A DNA stretch of 64,000 bases from Providencia huaxiensis (lineage in GTDB: Bacteria; Pseudomonadota; Gammaproteobacteria; Enterobacterales; Enterobacteriaceae), in contig NZ_CP031123.2 in assembly GCF_002843235.3 (NCBI RefSeq), forward strand, positions 1,736,001 to 1,800,000, in the 5' to 3' direction. The notes beneath the pieces are model-generated. The model was given only the letters and a program-made list of their open reading frames with translations. It made no database searches and was not told the DNA's origin. This document shows, one piece after another, positions 53,083-62,888 of the stretch (positions within the stretch are counted from its first letter, which is position 1; every line of letters starts with the position of its first letter). Made by a program: the position numbers and the translations under genes.

Positions 53083-54143
53083 TGTTTATTACGCCTACAT
53101 TTGAGCAAATCCGCGATACCTTACTCAATGACCTCAAAAATCAGCTTCCCGATGCGGATATTGGCACGGATAGCGATTATTTTGTGCGTGCTTCTTCCGT
53201 TGCTAGCGTTGTTGAAGGAATTTATCAGCATCAAAGCTGGATTGTGCGCCAAATCTTTCCTGATACAGCGGATAGCGACTATTTAGAACTTCATGCTCGG
53301 ACACGGAATTTAACCCGTAAACCTGCAACAACAGCAAAAGGGATCGCCGTGATCACAGGCTCAAAAGGCGCGGTATTGCCTGCGGGGAGTCAAATTAGAG
53401 GCGATAATGTTTCTTGTTTTACAACCGCTGAGGTCACTCTACCTGAAAATGCGCAGGCCACCGTCACTATCCAAGCCAGCCAATCAGGCACAATCAGTAA
53501 TTTATCCAAGCCCACCACGGGCGAACTGGTCAATGCCCCAATGGGCGTTAACAGTTTAGTCGCAATTAATCAGCTTTCAGGTGGTACAGATATCGAGACT
53601 GACGCGAGTCTATTAGCCCGTTTACTCGATATTATTCGACGCCCACCCGCAGGGGGCAATAAATACGACTATCGCCGCTGGGCACTAGAAGTGCCTGGCG
53701 TGACGAATGCGTTTGTTTATCCGTTGCGTCGTGGCTTGGGAACGGTTGATATTGCGATCACCTCTGCTGATGGCCTGCCTTCTCGTGACATTATCGAAGC
53801 CGCTCAAGCGCATATTGATGATGTTCGACCCGTCACGGCCAAAAATTCCTATGTGCTCGCACCGACACTACGAAACGTTGATTTTGAGGTTGAGGTCACC
53901 CTCGAAGGCATCAGCTTAGAAGCAGCTATTGCGCAAGTTGATAGCGAAATTCAAGCCGTAATGAGCCGCATTGCGCCTGGTCAGCGTTTAATTCGGAGTG
54001 AGGTAGAAACGGCTATTTCATTAATACCAGGCATTACTGACCGTGTCATTATCAAGCCTACGGGTAATGTGATCGCACTGGTCGATGAAACGCACCTTGA
54101 ATGGTTACGACCAGGCAATATTGTGGTGAGGTTACCGCAATGA
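53082..54143 (+). CDS. Baseplate J-like protein (Mu gp47)
   Basis: A 353-residue baseplate wedge protein. Conserved parts: TPTFEQIRDTLLNDLKNQLPDADIGTDSDYFVRASSVASVVEGIYQHQSWIVRQIFPDTADSDYLELHARTRNLTRKPAT, LLDIIRRPPAGGNKYDYRRWALEVPGVTNAFVYPLRRGLGTVDI, and a C-terminal RSEVETAISLIPGITD. It overlaps the gp48 gene by 4 bases. Confidence 0.94.
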   Translation: MFITPTFEQIRDTLLNDLKNQLPDADIGTDSDYFVRASSVASVVEGIYQHQSWIVRQIFPDTADSDYLELHARTRNLTRKPATTAKGIAVITGSKGAVLPAGSQIRGDNVSCFTTAEVTLPENAQATVTIQASQSGTISNLSKPTTGELVNAPMGVNSLVAINQLSGGTDIETDASLLARLLDIIRRPPAGGNKYDYRRWALEVPGVTNAFVYPLRRGLGTVDIAITSADGLPSRDIIEAAQAHIDDVRPVTAKNSYVLAPTLRNVDFEVEVTLEGISLEAAIAQVDSEIQAVMSRIAPGQRLIRSEVETAISLIPGITDRVIIKPTGNVIALVDETHLEWLRPGNIVVRLPQ

Positions 54144-54703
54144 AATCGTTATTAATGCAGCTCTTACCCCCTGTTAGTTATTCACTGGATGCGCCTAGAC
54201 TGGATGCTGAGCTCGACGCTGAAACAAAACGGTTTGATCTCACCCTAGAAAGTGCTGACCGTGCCCGAAATGGTGTTACGCCATATTTTGCTGAAAGCCT
54301 GCTTCCTGATTGGGAACGGGTTTTAGACTTAACGCCCGATGCCAAATTAAGTTATCAGCAGCGCCTTGAGTTGGTTCTCGTCAAGCTCGCTGAAACAGGC
54401 GGCCTATCCATCCCTTATTTTGTTCAACTGGCGAAAAAGCTCGGTTATGACATTACCATTGATGAATTAGATCCCTTTCAAGCAGGGGTAAGCCGCGCAG
54501 GTGATAGGTTAACGCATCCTGGTATTTTATGGGTATGGGTCGTCAATATTTTTGGTTCAAAAGCACAATTTTACCGCTTTCGTGCAGGTGGCTCCATTGC
54601 AGGAGAGCGCCTTTCATTTTGGGCGGATTCAGTCATTGAAACGGTCTTTAATGACTTAAAACCCGCGCATACATTCTGTTATTTTACTTATCAGGAGTCT
54701 TGA
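54140..54703 (+). CDS. gp48-like baseplate/tail protein (DUF2313)
   Basis: A 187-residue DUF2313 (YmfQ-like) protein joining baseplate to fibres. LLMQLLPPVSYSLDAPRLDAELDAETKRFD, then LLPDWERVLDLTPDAKLSYQQRLELVLVKLAETGGLSIPYFVQLAKKLGYDITIDE and AHTFCYFTYQ. ATG 54140 overlaps the gp47 stop; the longer frame from 54101 does not belong. Confidence 0.9.
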   Translation: MKSLLMQLLPPVSYSLDAPRLDAELDAETKRFDLTLESADRARNGVTPYFAESLLPDWERVLDLTPDAKLSYQQRLELVLVKLAETGGLSIPYFVQLAKKLGYDITIDELDPFQAGVSRAGDRLTHPGILWVWVVNIFGSKAQFYRFRAGGSIAGERLSFWADSVIETVFNDLKPAHTFCYFTYQES

Positions 54704-54704
54704 T

Positions 54705-56165
54705 ATGCAGGACTTAATGCCCCCCATTAATACCCCAGACAGCGCCTTTCATGATGGTGACCCTACCACGGGGCAATTAGGTACAATTGTCACCGCACTG
54801 TGGCTCAATAACGTACAGGCAGCCACGCGTGATACTCAATTAGAACTCAAAAATGTACTAGCTAAAGCAGGCATTCAACCCGACCCTAAAAAGACTAATC
54901 AGCTTGCAGAAGCAATCAGTCAAATCATTGGTAGCGGTAATTATGCCTCGACCGCTTATGTTGATAATGGCCTTAATAAGAAAATTGACAAAGCGAGTAT
55001 TTCAGGTGTTCTAGGCAATGATAATGACAAAGTTCCTAGTTTGAATTTACTGGCTACTGAGTTAGGCAAGAAACAACCAACCGGAAATTATGCGGATGGA
55101 AATAGATTTACCATAAGCGGCACAGATGTTTCCATTAAAACGCCAAATAATAATTCTTCATTCGACTTAGGTAATACTGGATGGATTTCAGTAAAAAACC
55201 TCAACACAAATAAAATAACATTTTCTGTTGATAGCACAGGTCGAATCGGTAACTGCTTGATACCTGTTGAGTGTGGCGGAACGGGAGCAAAAAACGCCAG
55301 TGATGCAAGGAATAATTTAAGCTTATACAGCAAGGATGAAGTCAATGCCTCGTTGGCAGGAAAAATCAGTAAGGGTGAAAATGGTTTATTTGCCGATATC
55401 GGCAGCACTCCATCCTTAACAGTCACTAAAGCACAGTACGATATTGGTTTTCGTGGTTCAGTGCAGATGAGTAAATCTGAGTCGCCTTATTCTTCACTGA
55501 TTGATGGCACTGTAATTATTACAAGAATAAATGATTATAGCGCTAAGCGTGGGTTTGAGCTTGCTTATAAAGTCAGAGGAAAAGACCTGTGTGTTGGTTT
55601 TTCAACATCAGGGAATGGTACGACTGAAAACTGGGAATACGCAAAAGTATACACTGGATTCAATGTGACCGAGGATCACAATGGGGGTTTAAAAACGTTA
55701 GGGACAGTAGGATTAAGCGACTATCCCGTGGGTGCACCTATTCCATGGACTCAAGCTACCGCTCCGTCAGGTTTTTTAGTTTGCAATGGACAATCATTCA
55801 ATAAAACAACCTATCCACTTTTAGCAAAAGCATACCCAACAGGGGTTTTACCTGATTTACGAGGAGAATTCCTTCGTGGTCTTGATGCTGGTCGGAATAT
55901 TGACGCTGGTCGAAACATATTATCAAGTCAAGGTGATGCGATCAGAGATATTACAGGTTCATTAGGTAAATCCTTCAAATCAAACTCAAACCAAAACACA
56001 GGTACTGGGGCAATTCGTTCTTCATATCAAGAAGAGAATGGTGTAACACCAAGTGGTGCGGGTTCGCATGCAATAATGGATTTCGCCGCATCAAGGGTTG
56101 TACCAACAGCAAATGAAAACCGTCCACGCAACATTGCATTTTTATATATCGTGAGAGCAGCATAA
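54705..56165 (+). CDS. Tail fibre protein with collar domain
   Basis: A 486-residue host-recognition fibre. An N-terminal attachment part (MPPINTPDSAFHDGDPTTGQLGTIVTALWLNNVQAATRD) leads to a repetitive shaft. The end is a phage tail-collar domain (YPVGAPIPWTQATAPSGFLVCNGQSFNKTTYPLLAKAYPTGVLPDLRGEFLRGLDAGRNIDAGRNIL) and NRPRNIAFLYIVRA. A short repeat RNIDAG/RNIDAG is present. The central part is AT-rich. No invertase or alternative fibre segment is visible, unlike Mu. Confidence 0.9.
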   Translation: MQDLMPPINTPDSAFHDGDPTTGQLGTIVTALWLNNVQAATRDTQLELKNVLAKAGIQPDPKKTNQLAEAISQIIGSGNYASTAYVDNGLNKKIDKASISGVLGNDNDKVPSLNLLATELGKKQPTGNYADGNRFTISGTDVSIKTPNNNSSFDLGNTGWISVKNLNTNKITFSVDSTGRIGNCLIPVECGGTGAKNASDARNNLSLYSKDEVNASLAGKISKGENGLFADIGSTPSLTVTKAQYDIGFRGSVQMSKSESPYSSLIDGTVIITRINDYSAKRGFELAYKVRGKDLCVGFSTSGNGTTENWEYAKVYTGFNVTEDHNGGLKTLGTVGLSDYPVGAPIPWTQATAPSGFLVCNGQSFNKTTYPLLAKAYPTGVLPDLRGEFLRGLDAGRNIDAGRNILSSQGDAIRDITGSLGKSFKSNSNQNTGTGAIRSSYQEENGVTPSGAGSHAIMDFAASRVVPTANENRPRNIAFLYIVRAA

Positions 56166-56782
56166 TGAAAAACTATAATTTAGAGGTTGAACAAGCCGAA
56201 ATTGGCGACAATGGTTTAGCAACAAAAGCGGGTTGGATTAAAGTTTATATTGCAGACCCACACACGCGCGAATATTTAAACGCGAGCATGGAAAATATTT
56301 ATTTTGATGTGAGCGTGTCCGCTGGTGCTTATATCGACGCGCCCGAATTACCGACAAAAGCGGGTTTCGCAGTTGTGCGTAGTGAAGATGGAGCAAAATG
56401 GGAAATCGTAACAGATAACCGAGGTAAAACAGCGTACAGCACAGAAACCCGCCAACCGATTGAAATTGATTTCATTGGCGATTTGCCCGATACACTGACT
56501 CTTTTAGAGCCGAAAACTGAATTTGATAAGTGGAATGGCAAAAAATGGGTTACTGATACCGAAGCCCAAAAAGCGGCATTGGTTGCACAGGCCGAGCAGG
56601 AAAAGGCACAACGCTTAGAAGAGGTAGAGCAAAATATCTTAATGCTTGAGCGTAAAGTGCGCTTAGAAATGGTGACAGATGAGGAGAGAGAGCTACTAAA
56701 ACAATGGGAAATTTATAGCATCAATGTTGCTGATATCGATACTTCACTTGCACCAGATATCGATTGGCCAGAAAAACCATAA
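56165..56782 (+). CDS. Tail fibre assembly protein
   Basis: A 205-residue fibre chaperone of the Tfa type. The middle has the ELPTKAGFAVVRSEDGAKWEIVTDNRGKTAYSTETRQP block, followed by FDKWNGKKWVTDTEAQKAALVAQAEQEKAQRLEEVEQNI (coiled coil) and a tail with YSINVADIDTSLAPDIDWPEKP. It overlaps the fibre gene by one base and is the last gene of the late operon. Confidence 0.88.
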   Translation: MKNYNLEVEQAEIGDNGLATKAGWIKVYIADPHTREYLNASMENIYFDVSVSAGAYIDAPELPTKAGFAVVRSEDGAKWEIVTDNRGKTAYSTETRQPIEIDFIGDLPDTLTLLEPKTEFDKWNGKKWVTDTEAQKAALVAQAEQEKAQRLEEVEQNILMLERKVRLEMVTDEERELLKQWEIYSINVADIDTSLAPDIDWPEKP

Positions 56783-56789
56783 TATCCAC

Positions 56790-56816
56790 GGCAAGCCTTG
56801 CGGCTTGCCAAGTTTT
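56790..56816 (+). terminator. Late-operon terminator
   Basis: GGCAAGCC (56790-56797), loop TTGC, GGCTTGCC (56802-56809), then AAGTTTTT. A perfect 8-bp stem with a T-run, 8 bases after the last phage gene. Confidence 0.9.
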
Positions 56817-56845
56817 TAATTTTGTTTATTTCTATCAATTCCGCA

Positions 56846-56928
56846 CAGTGCAAAACCTAGCAATTATATATCTATCCTTTAATGCAAAATTGCTCGCCAA
56901 TTAGTGCAAATGATTTCGCCGCGCTACA
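56846..56928 (-). repeat. Right end of the prophage with transposase-binding motifs
   Basis: Read from 56928 inward: TGTAGCGCGG at the tip, TTGCACTA (56909-56902) at offset 20-27 exactly as at the left end, then TTTTGCATT (56889-56881) and TTTTGCACTG (56855-56846). Three sites at this end mirror the left-end set. Confidence 0.72.
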
Positions 56929-56933
56929 GAAAT
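56929..56933. repeat. Target-site duplication, right copy (GAAAT)
   Basis: GAAAT follows the terminal ACA of the phage and matches 23465-23469. Removing everything between the two copies gives TATAG-GAAAT-CATTGAG, which restores the receptor reading frame. Confidence 0.85.
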
Positions 56934-58748
56934 CATTGAGTAAAATACACCTGCATCATAATTGGCTTGCAGTTCATACCCTCGTAGATTCACATTTCGG
57001 TGGTCATTCACATACATTTCTGCTCGCTGAAACATGGGTGGATTCTCTTTATCCCATACATCATCATTGACTAAACACCAATCAAATTCATCCCGTGGAT
57101 TGGAACGACAAAGAATGAAAGCTTTACTCGTGATGTAGTCTTTAACCTGAGTATGAAACCACAATGCTTTCAGGTTAAATTGGTCACCCTCCACCACTAA
57201 ATCAGGTTTTAAGCTATTAAAGCCAACCTGCCAAGTTTTCGATTTTTCCCCCTTAAGAAATGGATTCATAGTCTGGCCACCATTTGAGGAGAAAAAAGCT
57301 TCTTGTGAATTTGGTGCTCGCATTGAATGAGCATAGCTAACAAAGGGTTGGAATTCAGGAATGAGTTGTGCGGATAATAATATTCCAGGGTTAATTCCGC
57401 TATCTTTAATATTCAGATTACTGGCTTCTTGAGGAAAACATTTCTCTGTTGCATCACACTCAGGTTTATAGCCTTTCACACTATAATTGAGGTAATTAAG
57501 GTCAAATATCGCTGTGTAGATATCGTATTTCGCTTCAAACTGAGTATATACACTGGCAATATCTTGTGTTCCGCTTGGTGCAAATGGATTATTTTTCTGG
57601 GTGTTTGGGTCTTCAACAGATTGAGCTTCCTTACTGTACTTGGTTTTCATTAATTTCGAACCAACTTGCCATTTATAATCCACGTCGCCATAAGAAAAAT
57701 GGCTAGTATTGGATAAATTTATACTATCTGATTTATTTTTAGATATGGCATCTCTGTACGCGCCACCAACGGGATCACCTTGGAGTTTCTGCTGATTATT
57801 TCCATGGCTTGCCAATATTTCCACATCAATTAATTCATTTAATGGGGTGTATTTATATTTAAGGTAATAGTCATCACTATTAATCTTTCTGCTAGTTAAC
57901 TTATTTTGTAAGAAACGGCCACTAAATTCTAATTCATGACTGTCATTAGGTTTATATTTCAGTTTGGCTAATTGGGATTGTGGTTTTTGTTTAAATGATG
58001 GGTCTGTGGCAAATTCATCACTATCAAACCCATCACCATTCTTATAACTACCAGGAATATTATGGCCACTAACCGCAATTAAACCGCCAAAATAGCCATC
58101 ATCTTGTAATAATGTCTTTCCTGCAACTGCAACCATGCCATTATAACCGAGACCATTATCTCCCCAACTGGCCTTACTACGTAGGCCATATAAGTTGTTA
58201 TTGAAAATGACATCATCAATACCGATAGTGCGGAAATTTGCACTCCCCGCTAAGGCGTTGACACTATTACTGCCATTTAGCTGTCCTTTTTCTACTTCTA
58301 CCGACACTATAAAGTTAGGATCTATTAATGAGCCAAAATCATTACTTGGCTGCATCCCGTGTGTGTACTTACTTGGGGAATTACCATAATAACTTTGAGT
58401 GATACCATCAACCATCATATTCACGCGACCAAAACCACTTAACCCGCGAATATTCACGTTAACCGTTCCTTGGCTAGCATCCATTTGCGTATAAGTCCCT
58501 GGCATGGTGCGGATTATTTTATCCATCGACTGCAATTTATTTTCTGTACCCACCGCACTGTAAGCCCCCGGTTTTTCCAATGCCTTGACTAATGGTGTTT
58601 GTTTTTGTGCACCTGAAACTTTTAATTGGCTAAAATTAACCACACCCTCTTTCTGCTTATTTTGCTGCTGTGTATTTTCAGCCAAAGCAATCCCTTGGTA
58701 GCCAGTGGCAATAAAGCCAGCTACCATAATTATTGTTTTATTATTCAT
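56934..58748 (-). pseudogene. 5' part of TonB-dependent receptor, split by the prophage (probable haem/iron receptor)
   Basis: First 605 codons of an outer-membrane receptor. A signal peptide (VAGFIATGYQGIALA, about residues 9-23) precedes a TonB-box/plug region (FSQLKVSGAQKQ, IIRTMPGTYTQMDASQGTVNVNIRGLSGFGRVNMMVDGITQSYYG) and a barrel (for example FSYGDVDYKWQVGSKLM). The native sequence stops at VFYSMIS; the frame then runs 6 codons into phage DNA (ARRNHLH) and ends at 56901. With the fragment at 23,026-23,469 the whole protein would be 752 residues. Its neighbours point to haem or haemoprotein uptake; the exact ligand is not known. Confidence 0.92.
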
Positions 58749-58826
58749 TAAACCATTCCTGTAAACGTACTGTGTGTCATACGCTCACACTGCTAACACA
58801 GGGCAAATAAAGCCTGTGAAAAGGCT

Positions 58827-58855
58827 CAGCAACAATGTCATTAATATTGTTGCTG
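58827..58855 (-). terminator. Hairpin between the protease and receptor genes
   Basis: CAGCAACAAT and ATTGTTGCTG form a perfect 10-bp stem with a 9-base loop; on the minus strand GCCTTTTC follows. It may end part of the upstream transcript, leaving the receptor with its own promoter, or it may attenuate it. Confidence 0.6.
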
Positions 58856-58888
58856 ACCTGAAATAACCTCAATTTTATAGGCTAATTA

Positions 58889-61021
58889 TTATTTTAAATA
58901 AGGAAAATATTTATCTTTATTTTCAAGCATAAGAATAAAACTATATTCTTGAGCAATATCATCTAACGCATTAAAGCGGCCCGATTTACCACCATGCCCT
59001 GCATTCATATTCGTTTCTAATAATAATAATGAATTGCCTTGTTTAATATCCCGCAATTTAGCCACCCATTTTGCAGGTTCCCAATATTGAACTTGTGAGT
59101 CATGTAGCCCTGTCGTCACTAATATGTGCGGATAATGCTGTGCTTTGATATTGTCATAAGGGCTATACGCTTTAATTCGCCAGTAGTCCTCTTCATTCTC
59201 AGGGTTACCCCACTCATCATACTCCCCAGTGGTCAATGGGATTGACGGGTCTAACATTGTGGTCACCACATCAACAAATGGAACAGCGGAAACAACACCC
59301 TCGTATAAATCAGGTGCCATGTTCACTACAGCGCCCATTAATAGCCCACCAGCACTTCCGCCCATGGCATACACATGCCCTGCTTTACCATAACCTTCTG
59401 ATAATAACCCTTTGGTTGCATCAATAAAGTCAGTAAAAGTATTCATCTTGTGGATTGTTTTGCCTTGTATGTACCAATTTTTACCTAAGTCACCACCACC
59501 ACGAATATGAGCAATCGCGTAAACAAAGCCACGATCCAGTAAAGACAAACGAGATGAGCTAAATGAAGGGTCAATACCATATCCATAAGCGCCATAACCA
59601 TAGACTAACAATGGGTTTTGGCCATTTTTGAAAAGATCTTTACGATAAACCAAGGAAACCGGAACTTTTACTCCATCTTGTGCAGTAACCCAAATACGCT
59701 CACTTTGGTAGTTTTGCTTATTAAAATCTTTAACTTCTTCTTGTTTTAAAAGCTGTTTTTCTTGAGTCAGCATATTAATTTCATATACTGAAGACGGTGT
59801 GGTCATTGATGAATAGCCGTAGCGTAATATGTCTGTATCAGGCTCAGGGTTATTACTAATCCATGCCATATACGTTGGGTCATCAAAGCTTACTTGATTT
59901 TCTTTATGCGTTAACCAGCTGATTTGGCGAATATTTACTAAGCCATTTTGGCGCTCTTCTATCACTAGCCAATTATTAAATAAAGCAAAACCTTCAAGGT
60001 CAACCCCATCACGTGCTGCTATAAAACTTGCCCACGGAGCTGAAATATTGTCTGCAATATATAAACCAAATAATGGGTGCTGGTGATTAGAACGAATATA
60101 GAATTTACCGTTGAAATGATCAGGATAGTACTCAACACCTGTTTGACGAGGTTTTAAGATTTTAGCGTCATTTTGTGGCTTGTTTGCATCAATTAACCGA
60201 TATTCAGAGGTTTCAGTACTCGTGATACCAATTAAAATAAAATCTTTTGAAGTTGATTTCGATAAACTAACGTAAAAAGTATCATCCTTTTCTTCGTACA
60301 CCAGTTTGTCTTGAGTTTGCTGTGTGCCATATTGGTGCCTAACGACTTGATAAGGAAGCAATGTTTGCTTGTCCTTATTCACATAGAATAGCGTTTGGTT
60401 GTCATTGGCCCAAACAATATTACCTGATGTATTGGTTAACACATTTTCTTGCCACTCGCTCTCATCAATTTTGCGAAATGACACGACAAATTCATTACGC
60501 CCTTGGCGATCTTCAGCGATGGCAAGCGTGGTATTATCTGGCGAAATCGCTAATGCGCCCATACGATAATATTCAGTGCCTTCTGCACGTTCATTACCAT
60601 CAACTAATACAGCCCATTCACCCTGGCTATTTACCGGGCGTCTTTCATATATAGAGTAGTTTTTACCTGCAACCACTCGTGAGCGGTAAGTATAACCATT
60701 ATAATTATAAGGAACTGATTCATCATCCTGCTTCATACGCGAAAATAGTTCATCGTAAATTTCTTTTTTTAACGGCTCACCTTTTTCAAGTTGTTGCTGC
60801 GTATAATTATTTTCTTGCGTTAAATATTCGATAACTTCGGGAGACTCACGCTGGTCATCTCTTAACCAGTAATAGTTGTCAACACGGACATCTCCGTGAG
60901 TGGTAATGGTATGAGGTTGCTTTTGTGCTATTGGTGCTGACATTCTTTCCTCCGCAGCACTAGTGGCTGCATATAAACCAAGTAATGTAATAAGACAAAA
61001 CTCAGTGAGTTTATTACGCAT
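58889..61021 (-). CDS. Exported S9 prolyl-oligopeptidase (oligopeptidase B-like)
   Basis: A 710-residue serine peptidase with an N-terminal signal peptide (LITLLGLYAATSAAEE, about residues 10-25). A seven-blade propeller covers about 75-430. The catalytic domain has Ser556 (MGGSAGGLLMG), Asp641 (TGLHDSQVQYWEPAKW) and His676 (NAGHGGKSGR), the oligopeptidase B pattern, which cleaves small peptides after basic residues. It starts 12 bases after tonB, so the two are co-transcribed. Export and position beside TonB and a receptor suggest a part in processing a haem-protein or peptide ligand, which is inference. Confidence 0.88.
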   Translation of the reverse strand: MRNKLTEFCLITLLGLYAATSAAEERMSAPIAQKQPHTITTHGDVRVDNYYWLRDDQRESPEVIEYLTQENNYTQQQLEKGEPLKKEIYDELFSRMKQDDESVPYNYNGYTYRSRVVAGKNYSIYERRPVNSQGEWAVLVDGNERAEGTEYYRMGALAISPDNTTLAIAEDRQGRNEFVVSFRKIDESEWQENVLTNTSGNIVWANDNQTLFYVNKDKQTLLPYQVVRHQYGTQQTQDKLVYEEKDDTFYVSLSKSTSKDFILIGITSTETSEYRLIDANKPQNDAKILKPRQTGVEYYPDHFNGKFYIRSNHQHPLFGLYIADNISAPWASFIAARDGVDLEGFALFNNWLVIEERQNGLVNIRQISWLTHKENQVSFDDPTYMAWISNNPEPDTDILRYGYSSMTTPSSVYEINMLTQEKQLLKQEEVKDFNKQNYQSERIWVTAQDGVKVPVSLVYRKDLFKNGQNPLLVYGYGAYGYGIDPSFSSSRLSLLDRGFVYAIAHIRGGGDLGKNWYIQGKTIHKMNTFTDFIDATKGLLSEGYGKAGHVYAMGGSAGGLLMGAVVNMAPDLYEGVVSAVPFVDVVTTMLDPSIPLTTGEYDEWGNPENEEDYWRIKAYSPYDNIKAQHYPHILVTTGLHDSQVQYWEPAKWVAKLRDIKQGNSLLLLETNMNAGHGGKSGRFNALDDIAQEYSFILMLENKDKYFPYLK

Positions 61022-61033
61022 AATTAATCCAAT

Positions 61034-61837
61034 CTATTTTTCATTAAGAGTAAAATCAATAGGGATCCTGACCGTTACCCGCCCATTAATTAAAATTTCG
61101 GCCGGTGGTTCAGGTAACGGTGCTGCCCTTGAGAGCACCTGCAACGCTTCTCTGTCCAAAGATCGCGTTCCAGATGAACTCACCAAGTCGCTACCAAGTA
61201 AAAAACCTTGTGGGTCAACCGTGAATGTCACGGTTGATTGACCAACTCGCCCTCGCCTTACGGCATCTTCAGGGAACCGCTTGTATTTATTTAGTTTTCC
61301 CAATACTTGAGCTTCCCACAGCCTTTTCGCGTTCTCTATCGATTGTGACTGGCTATTAAATTCTGCAGCAATTTTCTGCGTCTGTAATGGTGCTGCTGCA
61401 TCACTGGTGACAGGAGCATCATTGGCTTTTGAATCAGTCGCTTGTTTTTGTTCAACCACCTGCTTTTCATGTTTTTGTTTTTTGACTTCAACTGTTCGCT
61501 GTTTACTCACCGCCTTAGCCACTTGCACTTCTGCCTGCTCATTGACTGCTAGGGGTGGGATAATTTTATCTTCAGACGGTGCCTCATGAACTTGACTCGC
61601 CACAGACAACTCTTGTAACTGACCAATGTTAGCTTCTGTCAATTGCACCGCTTGCGACTCAATCGAAATTTCCATGACCACGGATGGCGGTGGCAATAAC
61701 TCTTCCCATTGTTGATTGTGAGTTACCCATAAATACATGCCAACAACCACAACATGAAGAGCGATTGCCAATGCGAGCCAACCACTCATCTTTGTCGTTC
61801 GCTTTAAATACTCATTTTCAAATGTTGTTATACTCAT
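61034..61837 (-). CDS. tonB: TonB-family energy transducer
   Basis: A 267-residue protein that transmits proton-motive force to outer-membrane receptors. One N-terminal anchor (WLALAIALHVVVVGMYLWV, about residues 20-38) includes the His typical of the TonB transmembrane helix. A periplasmic linker rich in Val/Lys/Gln follows. The C-terminal domain (about 190-262) reads YKRFPEDAVRRGRVGQSTVTFTVDPQGFLLGSDLVSSSGTRSLDREALQVLSRAAPLPEPP. It is probably dedicated to the neighbouring receptor, besides the main chromosomal TonB. A Fur-like site lies about 60 bases upstream. Confidence 0.9.
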   Translation of the reverse strand: MSITTFENEYLKRTTKMSGWLALAIALHVVVVGMYLWVTHNQQWEELLPPPSVVMEISIESQAVQLTEANIGQLQELSVASQVHEAPSEDKIIPPLAVNEQAEVQVAKAVSKQRTVEVKKQKHEKQVVEQKQATDSKANDAPVTSDAAAPLQTQKIAAEFNSQSQSIENAKRLWEAQVLGKLNKYKRFPEDAVRRGRVGQSTVTFTVDPQGFLLGSDLVSSSGTRSLDREALQVLSRAAPLPEPPAEILINGRVTVRIPIDFTLNEK

Positions 61838-61895
61838 TTTTATCTTTCATACTTACGTATTCTCACATAAACGCAAATGATAATTAATAACAAAT

Positions 61896-61914
61896 GAAAA
61901 TGGAAATCATTTCT
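61896..61914 (-). promoter_or_regulatory. Fur-box-like site upstream of tonB
   Basis: GAAAATGGAAATCATTTCT matches 13 of 19 positions of the GATAATGATAATCATTATC consensus, with another ATGATAATT-like half nearby at about 61,877. Location between chaN and tonB suggests iron control of tonB and the protease. Confidence 0.6.
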
Positions 61915-61982
61915 TAATGAAAATAAAGATTACTTCACAAAATTAACTTTTTTGAAATCATTAGGTTGCTATTATTTAGTCA

Positions 61983-62849
61983 TCATTTAGGTGTGTACCA
62001 CACAAAATCCGCATGTAAGTGGTCTATTTCTTCCCCTCTTTCCGAAATAATTAACACTTTCATTGGTTCATCAGGGGCGAGATCTTGCACATGCAAGGGG
62101 ACACCAATAGCTCTTGTTGCATGGTAGCCACCTGCGAACAGAAGCGCTGGTGTAGGCGCATTTAATAACGACTCTGCCATACGACGGTCACGCAGCTGCT
62201 GTACGAACGTCATTTTTATAACTTGTTCCGCTGTAAGCTCCCCACCATGAGAACTTTCAATCGTTTTGCTGATAAGTTCTTGAACAATAGGCTGAGTAGA
62301 ATACTGCCCCGCTATCGATGACGGGTTAGCATAGGCGGCAAGCACCTCTTCTTTGTCTAAATTTGCAGACAATAGTGGATAAGGTGAGCTCAGCAAATGG
62401 CGGATTAAAGACCCATATTGTTCCCAAGGCCAGCCGCTATTCCAATTTAAGGCAGACTGTAACTTTTCATCACGAATATAGGGGTTACTTTGCATCTGTG
62501 CCTGTACACGGCTCACGCCCTTTTGCTGTGAAGGTGTCAGCATTTCGAGTAGAACCGCGCCTTGAGGACGTATTTTTGGCATTTCTTGTACAAGCCACTG
62601 CTCAATTTGGTGGTGATAGTGGTTATCATGCTTTTCTCCCACGATCACACGTGGAGATTGAGCAAGCTGCTCAATTAATTGTTGAGGAGTTAAAGACTTA
62701 CCTGTTGCTAAGTCAATAATTTGGTTACTAACTGTTAGTTGATTATCTAATTGTACGGTTGTCGGTTCAACTTTTTGTGTACAACCAGTAAGAAAGAATA
62801 ACCCAACCATCAAAGTGGCTATTCGAGAGGTCAATCTAATTGAAATCAT
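61983..62849 (-). CDS. ChaN-family lipoprotein (haem/iron-associated)
   Basis: A 288-residue lipoprotein of the ChaN/EreA-like haem-binding family. Signal peptide with lipobox LTGC (Cys near residue 23). Family motifs: PRVIVGEKHDNHYHHQIEQWLVQEMP, LLEMLTPSQQKGV, LNWNSGWPWEQYGSLIRHLLSSPYPLLSANLDKEEV and LLFAGGYHATRAIGVPLHV. ChaN-like proteins are iron-regulated in several bacteria and bind haem. A strong Fur box lies 40 bases upstream. It leads the tonB-protease-receptor group. Confidence 0.85.
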   Translation of the reverse strand: MISIRLTSRIATLMVGLFFLTGCTQKVEPTTVQLDNQLTVSNQIIDLATGKSLTPQQLIEQLAQSPRVIVGEKHDNHYHHQIEQWLVQEMPKIRPQGAVLLEMLTPSQQKGVSRVQAQMQSNPYIRDEKLQSALNWNSGWPWEQYGSLIRHLLSSPYPLLSANLDKEEVLAAYANPSSIAGQYSTQPIVQELISKTIESSHGGELTAEQVIKMTFVQQLRDRRMAESLLNAPTPALLFAGGYHATRAIGVPLHVQDLAPDEPMKVLIISERGEEIDHLHADFVWYTPK

Positions 62850-62888
62850 TATGCTTTCCGTCTTGTGTAGTCAAACCCACAAGATACA

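Larger units (their letters stand above)
23469..56928 (+). mobile_element. Mu-like transposable prophage, about 33.5 kb, apparently complete
   Basis: Left end TGTGGGGAGG and right end (reverse strand) TGTAGCGCGG align without gaps as imperfect terminal inverted repeats for about 36 bp, sharing TTGCACTA at offset 20-27 of each end. A GAAA(T) direct repeat flanks the element. Content runs in Mu order: repressor, Ner, transposase A, ATPase B, GemA, activators, lysis, terminase, portal, head, sheath, tube, tape measure, baseplate, fibre. All expected morphogenesis genes read open, so it may be inducible. It interrupts a TonB-dependent receptor. Confidence 0.95.

Noticed and set aside
54705..56782. 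Invertible tail-fibre segment as in Mu
   Set aside because: No invertase gene, no second fibre set and no clear inverted recombination sites were found.
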